From the NCBI GenBank assembly GCA_041395865.1, contig JAWKZQ010000002.1, positions 124,001-188,000 of the forward strand: 64,000 nt of DNA. The letters are read 5' to 3'. Below are positions 25,265 through 34,826 of the stretch, one piece after another. The notes below the pieces were generated by a model. That model was not told the DNA's origin. It saw nothing but the letters and a program-made list of their open reading frames with translations, and did not search any database. Source of the stretch: IMCC2047 sp041395865. GTDB taxonomy: Bacteria > Pseudomonadota > Gammaproteobacteria > Pseudomonadales > IMCC2047. The position numbers and the translations under genes were made by a program. How positions within the stretch are numbered: the stretch's first letter is position 1; each line of letters opens with the position of its first letter.

Positions 25265-25735
25265 ATGAAAGGTAGTGCAAAGGTTCTCAAGGAACTCAAC
25301 AAATTACTGGCGTTGGAGCTTGCAGCCATTGACCAGTATTTCATTCATGCCCGCATGTACCAGGACTGGGGACTCGAGAAACTCTACGAGCGCATCAACC
25401 ATGAATCCGAAGACGAACGCGAACATGCTTCGCGCCTGATTGAGCGCATCCTGCTGCTTGAGGGCATCCCGGACATGAAAACCCGCACCGGCCTCAACAT
25501 TGGCAAGGATGTACCGGAAATGCTGGCTAACGATCTGAACCTGGAGTTAACAGACGACAAGGCATTGAAGGATGCCATCAAAATCTGTGAAGCAGAAAAG
25601 GATTACCAGACCCGCGAAATCCTCGAGGACCTGCTCAAGGACACCGAGGAAGATCACGCCTACTGGCTGGAGCAACAATTGGGCCTGATCGAAAAAATCG
25701 GACTGCCGAACTATCTGCAGTCCCAGGCATCCTAA
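25265..25735 (+). CDS. bfr: bacterioferritin, ferroxidase-type subunit
   Basis: Second 156-residue Bfr. The ferroxidase ligands E18, E51, H54, E94 and the Glu-x-x-His pair (E128, H131 after a one-residue insertion) are intact and Y25 is kept, but the heme ligand position 52 is Arg. It should therefore oxidise and store iron but cannot supply the methionine for heme. A hetero-oligomer with the preceding subunit would have both functions. Strong AGGAGGG site before ATG; a terminator follows the stop. Confidence 0.95.
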   Translation: MKGSAKVLKELNKLLALELAAIDQYFIHARMYQDWGLEKLYERINHESEDEREHASRLIERILLLEGIPDMKTRTGLNIGKDVPEMLANDLNLELTDDKALKDAIKICEAEKDYQTREILEDLLKDTEEDHAYWLEQQLGLIEKIGLPNYLQSQAS

Positions 25736-25756
25736 TCATTTGTACCAAGCATCCTG

Positions 25757-25780
25757 AAGCCGCCTTTGGGCGGCTTTTTT
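25757..25780 (+). terminator. rho-independent terminator after the bfr pair
   Basis: AAGCCGCC pairs with GGCGGCTT around a TTTG loop and is followed by a run of T, 22 bp after the second bfr stop. Confidence 0.92.
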
Positions 25781-25863
25781 ATGCCTGGCAAGTTTCCAGC
25801 AGCACTTGAAACTCGCCTCCCGGACCGCATATCAGCACTACCTCAACCCCAGAACAAACAACC

Positions 25864-26715
25864 ATGGATATTCAGGCGAAAACACTGCAAAACCGCTTTA
25901 TGGCCCTGCGCAGCCACAAGGGCTTCGAGGCCTTTGTCATCACAATCATCATTATTTCTGCATTGCTGGTCGGCGCAAAAACCTATGACATTCCTCACGC
26001 CGCACAACAGGCCATTACGCTACTGGACTGGGCGATTACCTTTATCTTTTTGGCCGAAATCTGCATTCGCTTTATCGGCGACGAAGAAAAATCACGCTTT
26101 TTCCTGAAGGGCTGGAATCTGTTTGATGCAGTCATCGTCCTGGCCAGCCTGATTCCCATCGAAAACAGTGAAATGGCGCTATTGGGAAGAACTATCCGCA
26201 TTTTCCGCGTTTTGAGGATGGTGTCCTTCGTCCCCGAATTGCGCCTACTGCTTAACGCCCTGCTCACAGCCCTGCCCCAGTTGGGTTATGTGGTAGCCCT
26301 GATGTTTATCATTTTCTACATTTACGGCGCTATCGGCAGCTTTTTCTTTGAAACCATCAACCCCTCCCTGTGGGGCGATATTTCAATTGCCATGCTGACA
26401 TTGTTCCGCGTTATGACCTTCGAGGACTGGACCGATGTCATGTACGAAACCATGGCCGTTTACCCGTTGAGCTGGGTGTTTTATTTATCCTTTATTTTCT
26501 TTACGGCCTTTGCCTTTCTTAACATTGTTATCGGTATCGTGGTCAATGTGCTGGAAAACGAAAATGAACGCGTGCGCCGCGAACAACATGACGAGGAAGA
26601 AGTAACACTGGAATCATTACAGCGTGAAATCGGTGAGCTGAAATCCCTGCTGGTGATTCAAAACAACCTGAAAAACCAGGCACTTGAAAGCAAGGCCGAA
26701 GGTAGCTCCAGATAA
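25864..26715 (+). CDS. voltage-gated cation channel of the NaChBac type, acidic filter
   Basis: A 283-residue single-repeat six-helix channel expected to form tetramers. S4 has four arginines at three-residue spacing (R109, R112, R115, R118). The pore loop TLFRVMTFEDWTDVM gives filter T185-F-E-D-W-T-D191, where bacterial sodium channels have TLESWSM. The acidic residues E187, D188 and D191 fall at the three positions made acidic in the engineered calcium channel CavAb. A cytoplasmic C-terminal coiled coil (about 225-275) follows S6, as in the family. Calcium or mixed divalent permeability is inference from the filter. Confidence 0.9.
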   Translation: MDIQAKTLQNRFMALRSHKGFEAFVITIIIISALLVGAKTYDIPHAAQQAITLLDWAITFIFLAEICIRFIGDEEKSRFFLKGWNLFDAVIVLASLIPIENSEMALLGRTIRIFRVLRMVSFVPELRLLLNALLTALPQLGYVVALMFIIFYIYGAIGSFFFETINPSLWGDISIAMLTLFRVMTFEDWTDVMYETMAVYPLSWVFYLSFIFFTAFAFLNIVIGIVVNVLENENERVRREQHDEEEVTLESLQREIGELKSLLVIQNNLKNQALESKAEGSSR

Positions 26716-26741
26716 AGCGCAAAAAAGATAACGGAGCCCGG

Positions 26742-26796
26742 GCGGCCCTGCCAGGGCTTAAATGCCAGCCGGCCAGGGCTAACCAGATTCCTGGCC
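26742..26796. terminator. hairpin cluster between channel and dodecin genes
   Basis: Two adjacent GC-rich hairpins (a GCCCT/AGGGC stem, and GGCCAGG 26771-26777 pairing with CCTGGCC 26790-26796) lie between convergent genes. No long T run follows, so termination is plausible but unproven. Confidence 0.45.
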
Positions 26797-26830
26797 GTAA
26801 ACTGAGGTTATTAGCGACCTAACCCCAGCG

Positions 26831-27040
26831 TTAATCGTCCAGCCGGAAACCGATTTTGATTGTTACCTGCCAATGTGCAACCAGGCCGTTAACGATATGA
26901 CCACGGGTTTCCAGAACCTCGAACCACTCCAGGTGGTCCAGCGTCTTGGACGCCTTGCCAATGGCGTTACTAATAGCATCGTCCGTTCCCAGAGTAGAGC
27001 TACCAACAACTTCGATGTATTTATAGGTATTTGCAGTCAT
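26831..27040 (-). CDS. dodecin family flavin-binding protein
   Basis: Small 69-residue protein that assembles as a dodecamer and stores flavin. Family motifs are KYIEVVGSSTLGTDDAISNAI and the conserved tryptophan in HLEWFEV, followed by GHIVNGLVAHWQVTIKIGF. ATG at 27040 has GGAGG five bases upstream, so the ORF extension to 27052 is not used. Confidence 0.93.
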   Translation of the reverse strand: MTANTYKYIEVVGSSTLGTDDAISNAIGKASKTLDHLEWFEVLETRGHIVNGLVAHWQVTIKIGFRLDD

Positions 27041-27289
27041 TGCATCCTCCAAAAAATCTTAAGCAGAATCTGCTGGTTACAACTGGCTGATAACAAACAC
27101 AACATCAGGGCCGAAACAATAAGGCTCTCCTAAAACCTTACGCCGATGGATTGCAACTGACAAGTTACAGGTCATCAGCCACGGCGAAAACACCCCTTAT
27201 TTGTTCTAGCGTCAGGGGCCGTTTGTCAGGAAATGCGGGAGGCCCCGCAAAAGCTATCGACGGGATACGGAAAGTTCAATGCCGAGCAA

Positions 27290-28021
27290 TCAGGCTGTAA
27301 ACACCTGATACAGCATATTGAAAGCCAGGCCCGTCAACACGTAGTTCAGCAGCCTGGCAAAAAGGTCGGCGTTGATTTTACCGCGCAGCAGGGTGCCCAG
27401 GCCTGATCCCAAAATCGCACCAGCAATCATAAAGATCAACAGCCAGAAATAACCTGCAAAGGAAAAGCCAATCAGGCCGAAGACAAAAATTTTGGCCAAG
27501 TGGCTGAACCCCATAAAAAAGGCGTTGGTTGCCACCACCCGATCCTTATCGCCCTCCAGCTCCTTAACCAGCAGGGGAACCGCCAGTGGACCGGTCGCGC
27601 CTATCAACAGGCCAAGTCCACCCTGCACCAGCCCGACGATATAAAAATTTTCATATTTTCGGGTAAACCGGCTGAAGGGCGGCACCCAGATATTCAAAAG
27701 GATATAGAGCGCAATAAAAACCGGGATATAACGTGTGGGGATATTGGCCAGCAGAAGGCCTATCAATGCAATCCCGAACAGTGAGCCGGCAATAAACTTG
27801 CTAACCAGATTCCAGGCAACCGAGCGTAGCGAAAACAACATGCGTGACGAATTGCTCGCCAGTTGCACCAATCCATGAATCGGTACAATCGCATTGCCGG
27901 GCAGGTAAATCGGCATAATGGCGATTAACAGGGTTCCGCCACCCAACCCCATCATGCCGGCAAGCGTAGAAGTGAGCAGTGTATAAAAGCCCAGCAAAAG
28001 TTCGGTTTGCATACTTAACAT
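27290..28021 (-). CDS. TauE/SafE-family membrane exporter
   Basis: Eight-span inner-membrane protein of 243 residues. The glycine-rich repeat motifs typical of the TauE/SafE family appear in each half: GMMGLGGGTLLIAIMPIYLP near residue 22 and VQGGLGLLIGATGPLAVPLL near residue 135. The family is linked to export or import of sulfite, sulfoacetate and other anions; the substrate here is unknown. A second ATG lies at 28012. The gene stands alone, with 249 bp of non-coding DNA downstream (27041-27289) in which I see no gene or clear structure. Confidence 0.87.
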   Translation of the reverse strand: MLSMQTELLLGFYTLLTSTLAGMMGLGGGTLLIAIMPIYLPGNAIVPIHGLVQLASNSSRMLFSLRSVAWNLVSKFIAGSLFGIALIGLLLANIPTRYIPVFIALYILLNIWVPPFSRFTRKYENFYIVGLVQGGLGLLIGATGPLAVPLLVKELEGDKDRVVATNAFFMGFSHLAKIFVFGLIGFSFAGYFWLLIFMIAGAILGSGLGTLLRGKINADLFARLLNYVLTGLAFNMLYQVFTA

Positions 28022-28161
28022 CAGTTCGTTCAGTGAAGGGCGGCATTATAAAAACTGCCAGAGCATAGCGAAAATCATTAAAGCGTCACAACGCAATTTA
28101 AATTTCATCCATCACACCTATAATAATCGCTTATCTCACAGCCAAGGACTCCTCCCCCGAC

Positions 28162-29853
28162 ATGGAACAACACTTTTTCGAACAACTGCTGGCAATCATG
28201 GGGGCCTCTCTGGTTGTTACCGTTGTGCTCAGACGGCTCAGCCTGCCTAGTATCATTGCCTACCTGGTTGCCGGTTGCCTGATTGGCCCCCATATCCTGG
28301 GCTGGGTAGGCGACCCCGGCGAATTTGCCTTTCTGGCCGAGTTTGGCGTGGTATTTTTACTGTTCTCTTTGGGCCTGGAATTTTCCCTGCCCAAACTAAT
28401 TTCGCTGCGATCCTCCGTCTTTGGGCTAGGCAGCGTACAGGTGATTTTCTGTACGCTCTTCTTCGGTGGCGCCACCTGGCTATGGGGAACCACCGTGGAA
28501 GCGGCGATTATCATCGCCGGCGCACTGGCGCTTTCCTCTACCGCCATCGTCACCAAAGAACTCAGCACACTCAACCAGGTGCATAGCCGTCACGGCCAAC
28601 TGTCTGTCGGGGTTCTGCTTTTCCAGGACCTGGCCGCCGTTGTGTTCCTGATTATGGTCCCCGTGCTGGCGGGAAGCGAAGGTTCCTCGCTGTGGAATAC
28701 CCTGGGCTGGGCATTGCTCAAGGGACTGGTATTGATCGCCCTGCTGCTCAGCGCGGGTAAATGGCTATTGCCGCCCCTGTATAAGGAAGTGGCGCGCGCC
28801 AAGTCCGAAGAAGTGTTTGTTTTGAGTACCCTGGTGATTGTCATGCTGGCAGCCTGGATCACCCATACTTTCCACCTGTCGATGGCGCTGGGCGGCTTCG
28901 TGATCGGCATGATGCTCGGCGAAAGCCACTACCGCCACCAGATTGAAAGCGACATTCGCACCATCAAGGATATTTTACTGGGGTTGTTCTTTGTCACCAT
29001 TGGCATGAGCATTCAGGTCGATTTGTTGATCGAATACTGGCTCCGCATTCTGCTCTTTACCGTCGCGCTGATTCTCATCAAGACATTGCTGATCAGCTTT
29101 ATGGTTAAACTGCTGGGCGACAACAAACACAACTCGCTGCAAACCGGGCTAAACCTGGCGCAAGCCGGCGAATTCGGCCTCGCCCTGCTGGCGCTGGCTG
29201 TGATGCACCGGGTTGTCCCCGAGGAGCAGGCCTCCTTTATTATTTTGGTGGCCATTTTCAGCATGGCGGCCAGCCCCTTCCTGATCCGCCACCGCGACCG
29301 CCTCAGCAATGCGCTCTGGAAACTCATGGGGGGCCCAGGCGATCGGGAGGAAACCCACCAAATCAGCCTGCCCAATCACGATCATGTCATCATTGGCGGT
29401 TTCGGGCGCGTCGGACACACCCTGGCCCACCTGCTGCAGGCCAACAGCATTGCCTACATCGCCATCGACCAGAACGTTGAACGGGTAAGCCGTGAACGCC
29501 AGCAGGGCTATAACGTGGTTTACGGTGACTGTACCAACATTGAAATTCTGCAGAGCTGCCACATCAACAGGGCACGTATGGCCATTCTCACCTTCCATAC
29601 CATTGAGATTGCGAAAAATACGGTTGAGCATATTCGAGCGGCCGGTTTAAGCCTGCCCATTATCGTACGCTGTACGGAAACCGGCGATTACACCGAATTA
29701 CGGGCCCTGGGCGCCGACGAAGTTATTCCGGAGATGCTTGAAGCAAGCCTGGTGATTGGTGAGCATATGCTGAAACAGCTGGCGGTCGAGGACAATGATA
29801 TTCTGGATCAGATCAAACAGGAGCGCGACGAGCAGCTGAAATTGCCCTCCTAA
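28162..29853 (+). CDS. CPA2 cation:proton antiporter, YbaL/KefB-like
   Basis: A 563-residue membrane transporter. The N-terminal antiporter domain (about 1-385) has roughly 12 helices and the family's core LLFQDLAAV and NLAQAGEFGLALLAL motifs. The C-terminal TrkA-N (Rossmann) domain (about 400-520) starts HVIIGGFGRVGHTLA and should bind NAD(H) or another nucleotide as a gate. Length and layout match YbaL. There is no KefF/KefG partner nearby. It is divergent from the TauE gene and upstream of ppk. Confidence 0.92.
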   Translation: MEQHFFEQLLAIMGASLVVTVVLRRLSLPSIIAYLVAGCLIGPHILGWVGDPGEFAFLAEFGVVFLLFSLGLEFSLPKLISLRSSVFGLGSVQVIFCTLFFGGATWLWGTTVEAAIIIAGALALSSTAIVTKELSTLNQVHSRHGQLSVGVLLFQDLAAVVFLIMVPVLAGSEGSSLWNTLGWALLKGLVLIALLLSAGKWLLPPLYKEVARAKSEEVFVLSTLVIVMLAAWITHTFHLSMALGGFVIGMMLGESHYRHQIESDIRTIKDILLGLFFVTIGMSIQVDLLIEYWLRILLFTVALILIKTLLISFMVKLLGDNKHNSLQTGLNLAQAGEFGLALLALAVMHRVVPEEQASFIILVAIFSMAASPFLIRHRDRLSNALWKLMGGPGDREETHQISLPNHDHVIIGGFGRVGHTLAHLLQANSIAYIAIDQNVERVSRERQQGYNVVYGDCTNIEILQSCHINRARMAILTFHTIEIAKNTVEHIRAAGLSLPIIVRCTETGDYTELRALGADEVIPEMLEASLVIGEHMLKQLAVEDNDILDQIKQERDEQLKLPS

Positions 29854-29931
29854 CCGCCAGTCAGTGTCACAGCACTGAAACAAAACTGCAATAGACTCGC
29901 CCTTTTGAGTTACTATTAAAGGGCGAAATGA

Positions 29932-32019
29932 ATGACAACCGATAACGTTTCCGACGAGAAAATGCGCTATTTTCCAAAGGAGCTGAGCTGGTTATCCTTT
30001 AATGAACGGGTACTGCAGGAGGCTAAAGATCCTTCAAACCCGGTAATTGAACGCATGCGTTTCCTGGGTATTTATTCCAATAACATGGATGAATTCTTTC
30101 AGGTGCGTGTCGCCGATGTAAAGCGGCGCATCCTGCTAAGCCGCCTGCCCTCCTCGGAGTTTGAAGACGATGAGGCGCTGATGCACCAAATCCAGGAAAA
30201 AGTCATTGAGCTCGGCAGCAAATTCAACACCATCTACCAGATCGTTCTGAAGGATCTGGCACGCCATAACATCCATGTCTCGCGCCCCGAAGATCTTTCG
30301 CCCTACCACCAGGATTGGTTAAAAAACTACTTTAACAGCAATATCCTGCAACATATTGCGCCAATCCTGATCAGCGACAGCCCGGATAAAAATATCGATC
30401 TGGACGACACCAAGACTTACCTGGTCGTGCAGATGATCAGCGAAAAAACCGAATACGCCGCCGTTGAAATACCCGTCGACCATACGCCGCGTTTTGTCAT
30501 ACTGCCACCCGAAAGGACTCGCAAGCACAAGCACATCGTATTACTCGACGACATCATGGCTTACTTCCTTAACGAGATGTTCCAGGCCTTTTTTACCTTT
30601 GACAATATCTGCGGTTACTCAATGAAATTAACCCGCGACGCAGAATACAACCTGGACGATCAGGTCGAGGATGGCCTGCTGGATAAGATGTCAAAGGGCC
30701 TTAAACAGCGTCTTAACTCCGAGCCCGTTCGTCTCGTTTTTGATGCCGAAATGCCCCAGGATATGCAGAAAATGCTGAAGAAAAAACTGGGGCTCACCAA
30801 TTACGACGCCATGATTCCGGCTGGGCGTTACCGGAATTTCAAAGACTTTATCGGCTTCCCCAACGTAGGCCGCAATTATCTGGAAAACAAACCCCTGGCC
30901 CCTTTAAAAAGCAGCGCCTTCGCTCGCCACAGCAGTGCGTTCGATGCCATTTCGGAACAGGACATACTGCTTTATTACCCATACCACAGTTTCAACCATA
31001 TGGCTGAGCTGGTCCGCCAGGCAGCCTTTGATCCCAGGGTTTCCCAGATCAAAATCAATATTTACCGGGTCGCCAAGGATTCCCTCATCATGTCGTCGTT
31101 GCTTAACGCAGCCCGCAACGGCAAGAAAGTGACCGTCATGGTCGAACTGAAGGCACGCTTCGATGAAGAGGCCAATATTGGCTGGGCCCGCACACTGAAG
31201 GATGCCGGCATCAAGGTTATTTTCGGTATCCCCTCGCTCAAGGTACACAGCAAACTGTGTGTTATCCACCGGCGCGAAAACGGTAAATTTGTGCGCTATG
31301 CCCATGTCGGCACCGGCAACTTCCACGAGAAAACGGCACGCGTCTACACAGACTTTAGCCTGTTTACCAAACACCCGGACATTGCAGAGGAATGCGATAA
31401 CGTTTTCCGTTTTATCGAGTACAGCTATAAGCCTTTTCCTTTCAAGCACCTGCTGGTGTCGCCCATCAACCAGCGCTCACGCATTAATAAAATGATTTCA
31501 GATGAAGTCAAAGCGGCACAAAACGGAAAATCCGCAGGCATTACCTTAAAAATCAACAACCTGGTGGATTTCAAACTGATCGACGAGCTCTACCGGGCCG
31601 CCCGCGCCGGCGTTAAAATCCGCATGATCGTGCGCGGCATGTGCGCACTGGTTGCCGGTTTACCAAAACTCAGCGAAAATATCCGCGTTATCAGTATTGT
31701 CGACCGCTTTCTGGAGCACCCGCGCGTGATGGTGTTCCACAACCAGGGCGACACAAAAGTCTTTATTTCCTCAGCAGACTGGATGACCCGTAACATGGAC
31801 CATCGCGTCGAAGTCGGCGTGCCGGTATATGATGAAAACCTCAAACAGGTCATCATCAACATTCTGGACTTACAATTTCGCGATCGAGCCAAGGCTCGGT
31901 TAGTAGATATGACCCAGAAAAACAGTTACGTTAAACGCGGCAACCGGAAAAAAATCCGCTCACAAATTGCCATTTACGATTATTTGAAGCAATGGGAACA
32001 GACGCAAGCGAATGAGTGA
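29932..32019 (+). CDS. ppk: polyphosphate kinase 1
   Basis: Membrane-associated enzyme that makes polyphosphate from ATP, 695 residues and full length. The N and head domains precede two PLD-like catalytic domains. H439 (KVHSKLCVIH) corresponds to the autophosphorylated histidine of E. coli PPK1 (H435) and H458 (YAHVGTGNFHEKT) to the second essential histidine (H454), with the same 19-residue spacing. Its stop overlaps the ppx start by 8 bp, so synthesis and breakdown enzymes are coupled. Confidence 0.97.
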   Translation: MTTDNVSDEKMRYFPKELSWLSFNERVLQEAKDPSNPVIERMRFLGIYSNNMDEFFQVRVADVKRRILLSRLPSSEFEDDEALMHQIQEKVIELGSKFNTIYQIVLKDLARHNIHVSRPEDLSPYHQDWLKNYFNSNILQHIAPILISDSPDKNIDLDDTKTYLVVQMISEKTEYAAVEIPVDHTPRFVILPPERTRKHKHIVLLDDIMAYFLNEMFQAFFTFDNICGYSMKLTRDAEYNLDDQVEDGLLDKMSKGLKQRLNSEPVRLVFDAEMPQDMQKMLKKKLGLTNYDAMIPAGRYRNFKDFIGFPNVGRNYLENKPLAPLKSSAFARHSSAFDAISEQDILLYYPYHSFNHMAELVRQAAFDPRVSQIKINIYRVAKDSLIMSSLLNAARNGKKVTVMVELKARFDEEANIGWARTLKDAGIKVIFGIPSLKVHSKLCVIHRRENGKFVRYAHVGTGNFHEKTARVYTDFSLFTKHPDIAEECDNVFRFIEYSYKPFPFKHLLVSPINQRSRINKMISDEVKAAQNGKSAGITLKINNLVDFKLIDELYRAARAGVKIRMIVRGMCALVAGLPKLSENIRVISIVDRFLEHPRVMVFHNQGDTKVFISSADWMTRNMDHRVEVGVPVYDENLKQVIINILDLQFRDRAKARLVDMTQKNSYVKRGNRKKIRSQIAIYDYLKQWEQTQANE

Positions 32020-33499
32020 CTACCCGCCAATAGCTGCTGTTGATTTGGGCTCCAACAGCTTTCACCTGCTGGTGGCCCGCGAAGTTGAAGCCAACATTCA
32101 GGTATTGCACCGGGAAAAACAAAAAATCTGCCTGGCAGCGGGGCTCGAAAAAGGGCGTCTCAGCCAGGAGGCCATCGACAGGGGCGTTGCCGCCCTGAAA
32201 CAGTTTGCGACCACACTGCAGGATTTCCATGCCGACAAGGTTAAGGTTGTTGCCACCTATACGCTGCGCAAGTCTAAAAACCTGGACGAGTTTTTAGCCC
32301 AGGCCGCGGAAGTATTCCCCTACCCCATCGAGGTCATTTCCGGACAGGAAGAAGCCCGCCTTATTTACCAGGGTGTCGCCCACTACATGCACCATGAGGA
32401 TAACCGCCTGGTAATCGATATTGGCGGCGGCAGCACTGAGTTGATTATCGGGCAGGGCTTCAAACCCCTGCGGCTGACCAGCCGCAACATGGGCTCGGCC
32501 AGCTTTTCAAAACGTTTTTTCGGCGACGGTAAAATTACCGACAAGGCCTTTAAATGCGCCATGATCCGCGCCGAACAGGAGCTGGAAGCCGTTCACTCCG
32601 GCTTTATGCAGGCCGGCTGGCAAACCTGCCTGGGCACCTCCGGCACCATTAAAAGCCTATGCACCATCATTGAGTCAAACTTTGGCAGCCAACAACTGAC
32701 CTATGAAAACCTCAAATGGCTGCAAGCCGAATTTATTAAAGCCGGTCACGTTGATGCCCTAAACCTTGCCGGCCTGAGTGACGATCGCAAAGCCAGCATC
32801 TGCGGCGGGCTGGCTATTTTGCTGGCCATTTTCGAGCTGTTTAAGCTCCAGTCCTTAAGCTATTGCGACTACGCGCTACGCGAAGGGCTCCTGCATGAAA
32901 TGCAGGAAAGCTTGAAGCAAGGCGATATCCGCACCACGACGATCGCGAGCTTCTGCAAGCGTTTCAGCATCGACGAATCCCACGCCCTGCTTATCCAGAA
33001 CAGCATTCGCTATATCTACCAGAGCCTTAAAAAAGACTGGGGGCTCAAGAACGACGAACACCTGTCGTTACTGCTATGGGCAGCCCAGCTGCATGAGATC
33101 GGCCTTTCCATCAACTCCTCAGGCATCCATAAACATTCTGCCTATATTGTGGAAAACAGCCAGTTGCCCGGTTTCACGCAACAGCAACAGCGTCTGCTGG
33201 CCTGCCTGATACGGTTTCACCGCAAAAAGATTCGTGATGATGAACTGCCTGCCCTGAAGCAGGTTTCAGTCCGCAAGCTCGCCTACCTGATTACGATCCT
33301 GCGCCTAGCGATCCTGCTCAACCAGAAACGCCAGCCGGACTATTTACCCAATTATCAGGTTATAGCGACGAGTGAAAACAGCCTGAAGCTCCAATTTCCC
33401 CGCGACTGGTTCGAAGAGCAGGCACTGCTCAACGCGGACCTTGAACTGGAGCAGCAGTACCTGGAAAAAATCGCCATCAACCTGGAATACGGGGCCTGA
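32012..33499 (+). CDS. ppx: exopolyphosphatase (Ppx/GppA family)
   Basis: A 495-residue ASKHA-fold phosphatase that removes phosphate from polyphosphate ends, with a C-terminal HD-like helical part. AAVDLGSNSFHLLVAR is the phosphate-1 loop, SGQEEARLIYQGV and VIDIGGGSTELIIG the next catalytic loops. Linkage to ppk argues for exopolyphosphatase over pppGpp hydrolase, though the family can do both. Its TGA abuts the stop of the convergent membrane gene with no spacer, so no terminator separates them. Confidence 0.95.
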   Translation: MSDYPPIAAVDLGSNSFHLLVAREVEANIQVLHREKQKICLAAGLEKGRLSQEAIDRGVAALKQFATTLQDFHADKVKVVATYTLRKSKNLDEFLAQAAEVFPYPIEVISGQEEARLIYQGVAHYMHHEDNRLVIDIGGGSTELIIGQGFKPLRLTSRNMGSASFSKRFFGDGKITDKAFKCAMIRAEQELEAVHSGFMQAGWQTCLGTSGTIKSLCTIIESNFGSQQLTYENLKWLQAEFIKAGHVDALNLAGLSDDRKASICGGLAILLAIFELFKLQSLSYCDYALREGLLHEMQESLKQGDIRTTTIASFCKRFSIDESHALLIQNSIRYIYQSLKKDWGLKNDEHLSLLLWAAQLHEIGLSINSSGIHKHSAYIVENSQLPGFTQQQQRLLACLIRFHRKKIRDDELPALKQVSVRKLAYLITILRLAILLNQKRQPDYLPNYQVIATSENSLKLQFPRDWFEEQALLNADLELEQQYLEKIAINLEYGA

Positions 33500-34174
33500 T
33501 CAGCTCGCCGGAGCCCGCTTAAAAAGTTCGCGGTTCCAGGGATACATAAGGTTCAGGAAGACAATAAAGGTGATTGCGAATTCGGTCATTTCGCCACGTT
33601 TGGACGAGTCGGTCAGGCCCTCCACAATAATCAGAGCCGCCACGTAGGCAATAATCTGATAGTTTTTAGGCGCTGGGAAAGCCAAACGATCTAAAAAGCC
33701 TCTGACCGACGCATTCCGGCGATACAGCGGGGTTAACACCGCCAGGTAAAGCAAAAAGGCAATCCCCAGCCCCTTTGCGAAAATCAGCTTGTTGATCTTC
33801 ACCCCGTTCACCTTGAGGTTATGCAGGTTCATTTCACCCTGTGCGTTATGCGCTTCGAAAAACTCGTGGCTTTCAACGTTGAAAATACGCTGTCCCCAGG
33901 AAATCTCCTCGCCGGCACCAAAAATAAAAACCAGTGCGACAAACGCCAGCGTTGCCATAAAAAGAAGGGGCTTCTGGCCTCTCAGGGTTACAATCCGGTA
34001 CACACAGACGCCCATACACAGCAGCAATCCCAAAACAGTCAGCCACTCAATAAAGCCATCTTCCACCACATAGGATTCGCGGAATAAGGTTTCATCGTAA
34101 TGCGAAAGCCCCATTCCCAGTAACAACAAACAAAAAACAGCGGCCAAAGTTAAATTTTCAGTTTTCGATAGCAT
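33500..34174 (-). CDS. polytopic membrane protein of the sialidase-like locus
   Basis: About 224 residues, not recognised. Six or so hydrophobic segments; a conserved-looking loop with FGAGEEISWGQRIF and HNAQGEMNLHNLKVN lies between them, with several acidic and His residues that could be catalytic or metal-binding within the membrane plane. ATG 34174 is favoured (AGG upstream); ATG 34192 would overlap the upstream gene. It is the third gene of a coupled set with a second membrane protein and a sialidase-like protein. Confidence 0.65.
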   Translation of the reverse strand: MLSKTENLTLAAVFCLLLLGMGLSHYDETLFRESYVVEDGFIEWLTVLGLLLCMGVCVYRIVTLRGQKPLLFMATLAFVALVFIFGAGEEISWGQRIFNVESHEFFEAHNAQGEMNLHNLKVNGVKINKLIFAKGLGIAFLLYLAVLTPLYRRNASVRGFLDRLAFPAPKNYQIIAYVAALIIVEGLTDSSKRGEMTEFAITFIVFLNLMYPWNRELFKRAPAS

Positions 34175-34184
34175 TACGCAACAC

Positions 34185-34826
34185 CTATCCATTTGAAGCA
34201 CATGAAGGAAACATCCCGCACACCCCACGCTTGACCAGCATAAACAGGGAGTAAAAGACGATAAGGGGATCAATCACATAATCCCAGAGATTGAGCGACG
34301 GCAGCAATTTAAGGTAAAAAGCGGCAATCGCACCTAAAATCAAAACCAATAAATGCAGCCAGCGCCAATAGACACAGGCCAGACACCAACCCAACAAATA
34401 CAGGGGAAGTAAGGGCGGAAAAGGCGCATCTTCAAAACCCAAACGGTAGGGATCAAAGAGCGTCAATCCGCCAGCCAGCGGGTAAAGTAACACGCCACTG
34501 ATCGCAAAGAAGCCGTAAACGGGCAGCCACTGGGCTTTATCTTCCCAGCGTTCCCGTAACAGCTTGCGACCTTGCCCTAAACAGTTCAACAGAATAAAAG
34601 CGGATAACAATAGCAGGCTAGGCACACTTAAATAGCTGACCAGTGAAAAAAGGTAAGACCCAATAACCAGGTCATTGAAAGGCACCATACCGATAATCAA
34701 AGCCGCTATCGCCAGCGCAGCCAATACGCTCTTTGGAAGCCAGCGACGCGTCATTTTCACCACCAGGGCAATCCAAAGCAGGGTGGCCGAAAAAATGCCT
34801 AAATCAGTCCACATCAGCAATTCCAT
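34185..34826 (-). CDS. polytopic membrane protein of the sialidase-like locus
   Basis: 213 residues with about seven hydrophobic segments, rich in Leu and Trp; not recognised. It starts at an ATGA overlap with the stop of the sialidase-like gene, so the two are translationally coupled. The segment LTLFDPYRLGFEDAPFPPLL between helices is the most distinctive part. No signal peptide beyond the first helix. Confidence 0.65.
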   Translation of the reverse strand: MELLMWTDLGIFSATLLWIALVVKMTRRWLPKSVLAALAIAALIIGMVPFNDLVIGSYLFSLVSYLSVPSLLLLSAFILLNCLGQGRKLLRERWEDKAQWLPVYGFFAISGVLLYPLAGGLTLFDPYRLGFEDAPFPPLLPLYLLGWCLACVYWRWLHLLVLILGAIAAFYLKLLPSLNLWDYVIDPLIVFYSLFMLVKRGVCGMFPSCASNG

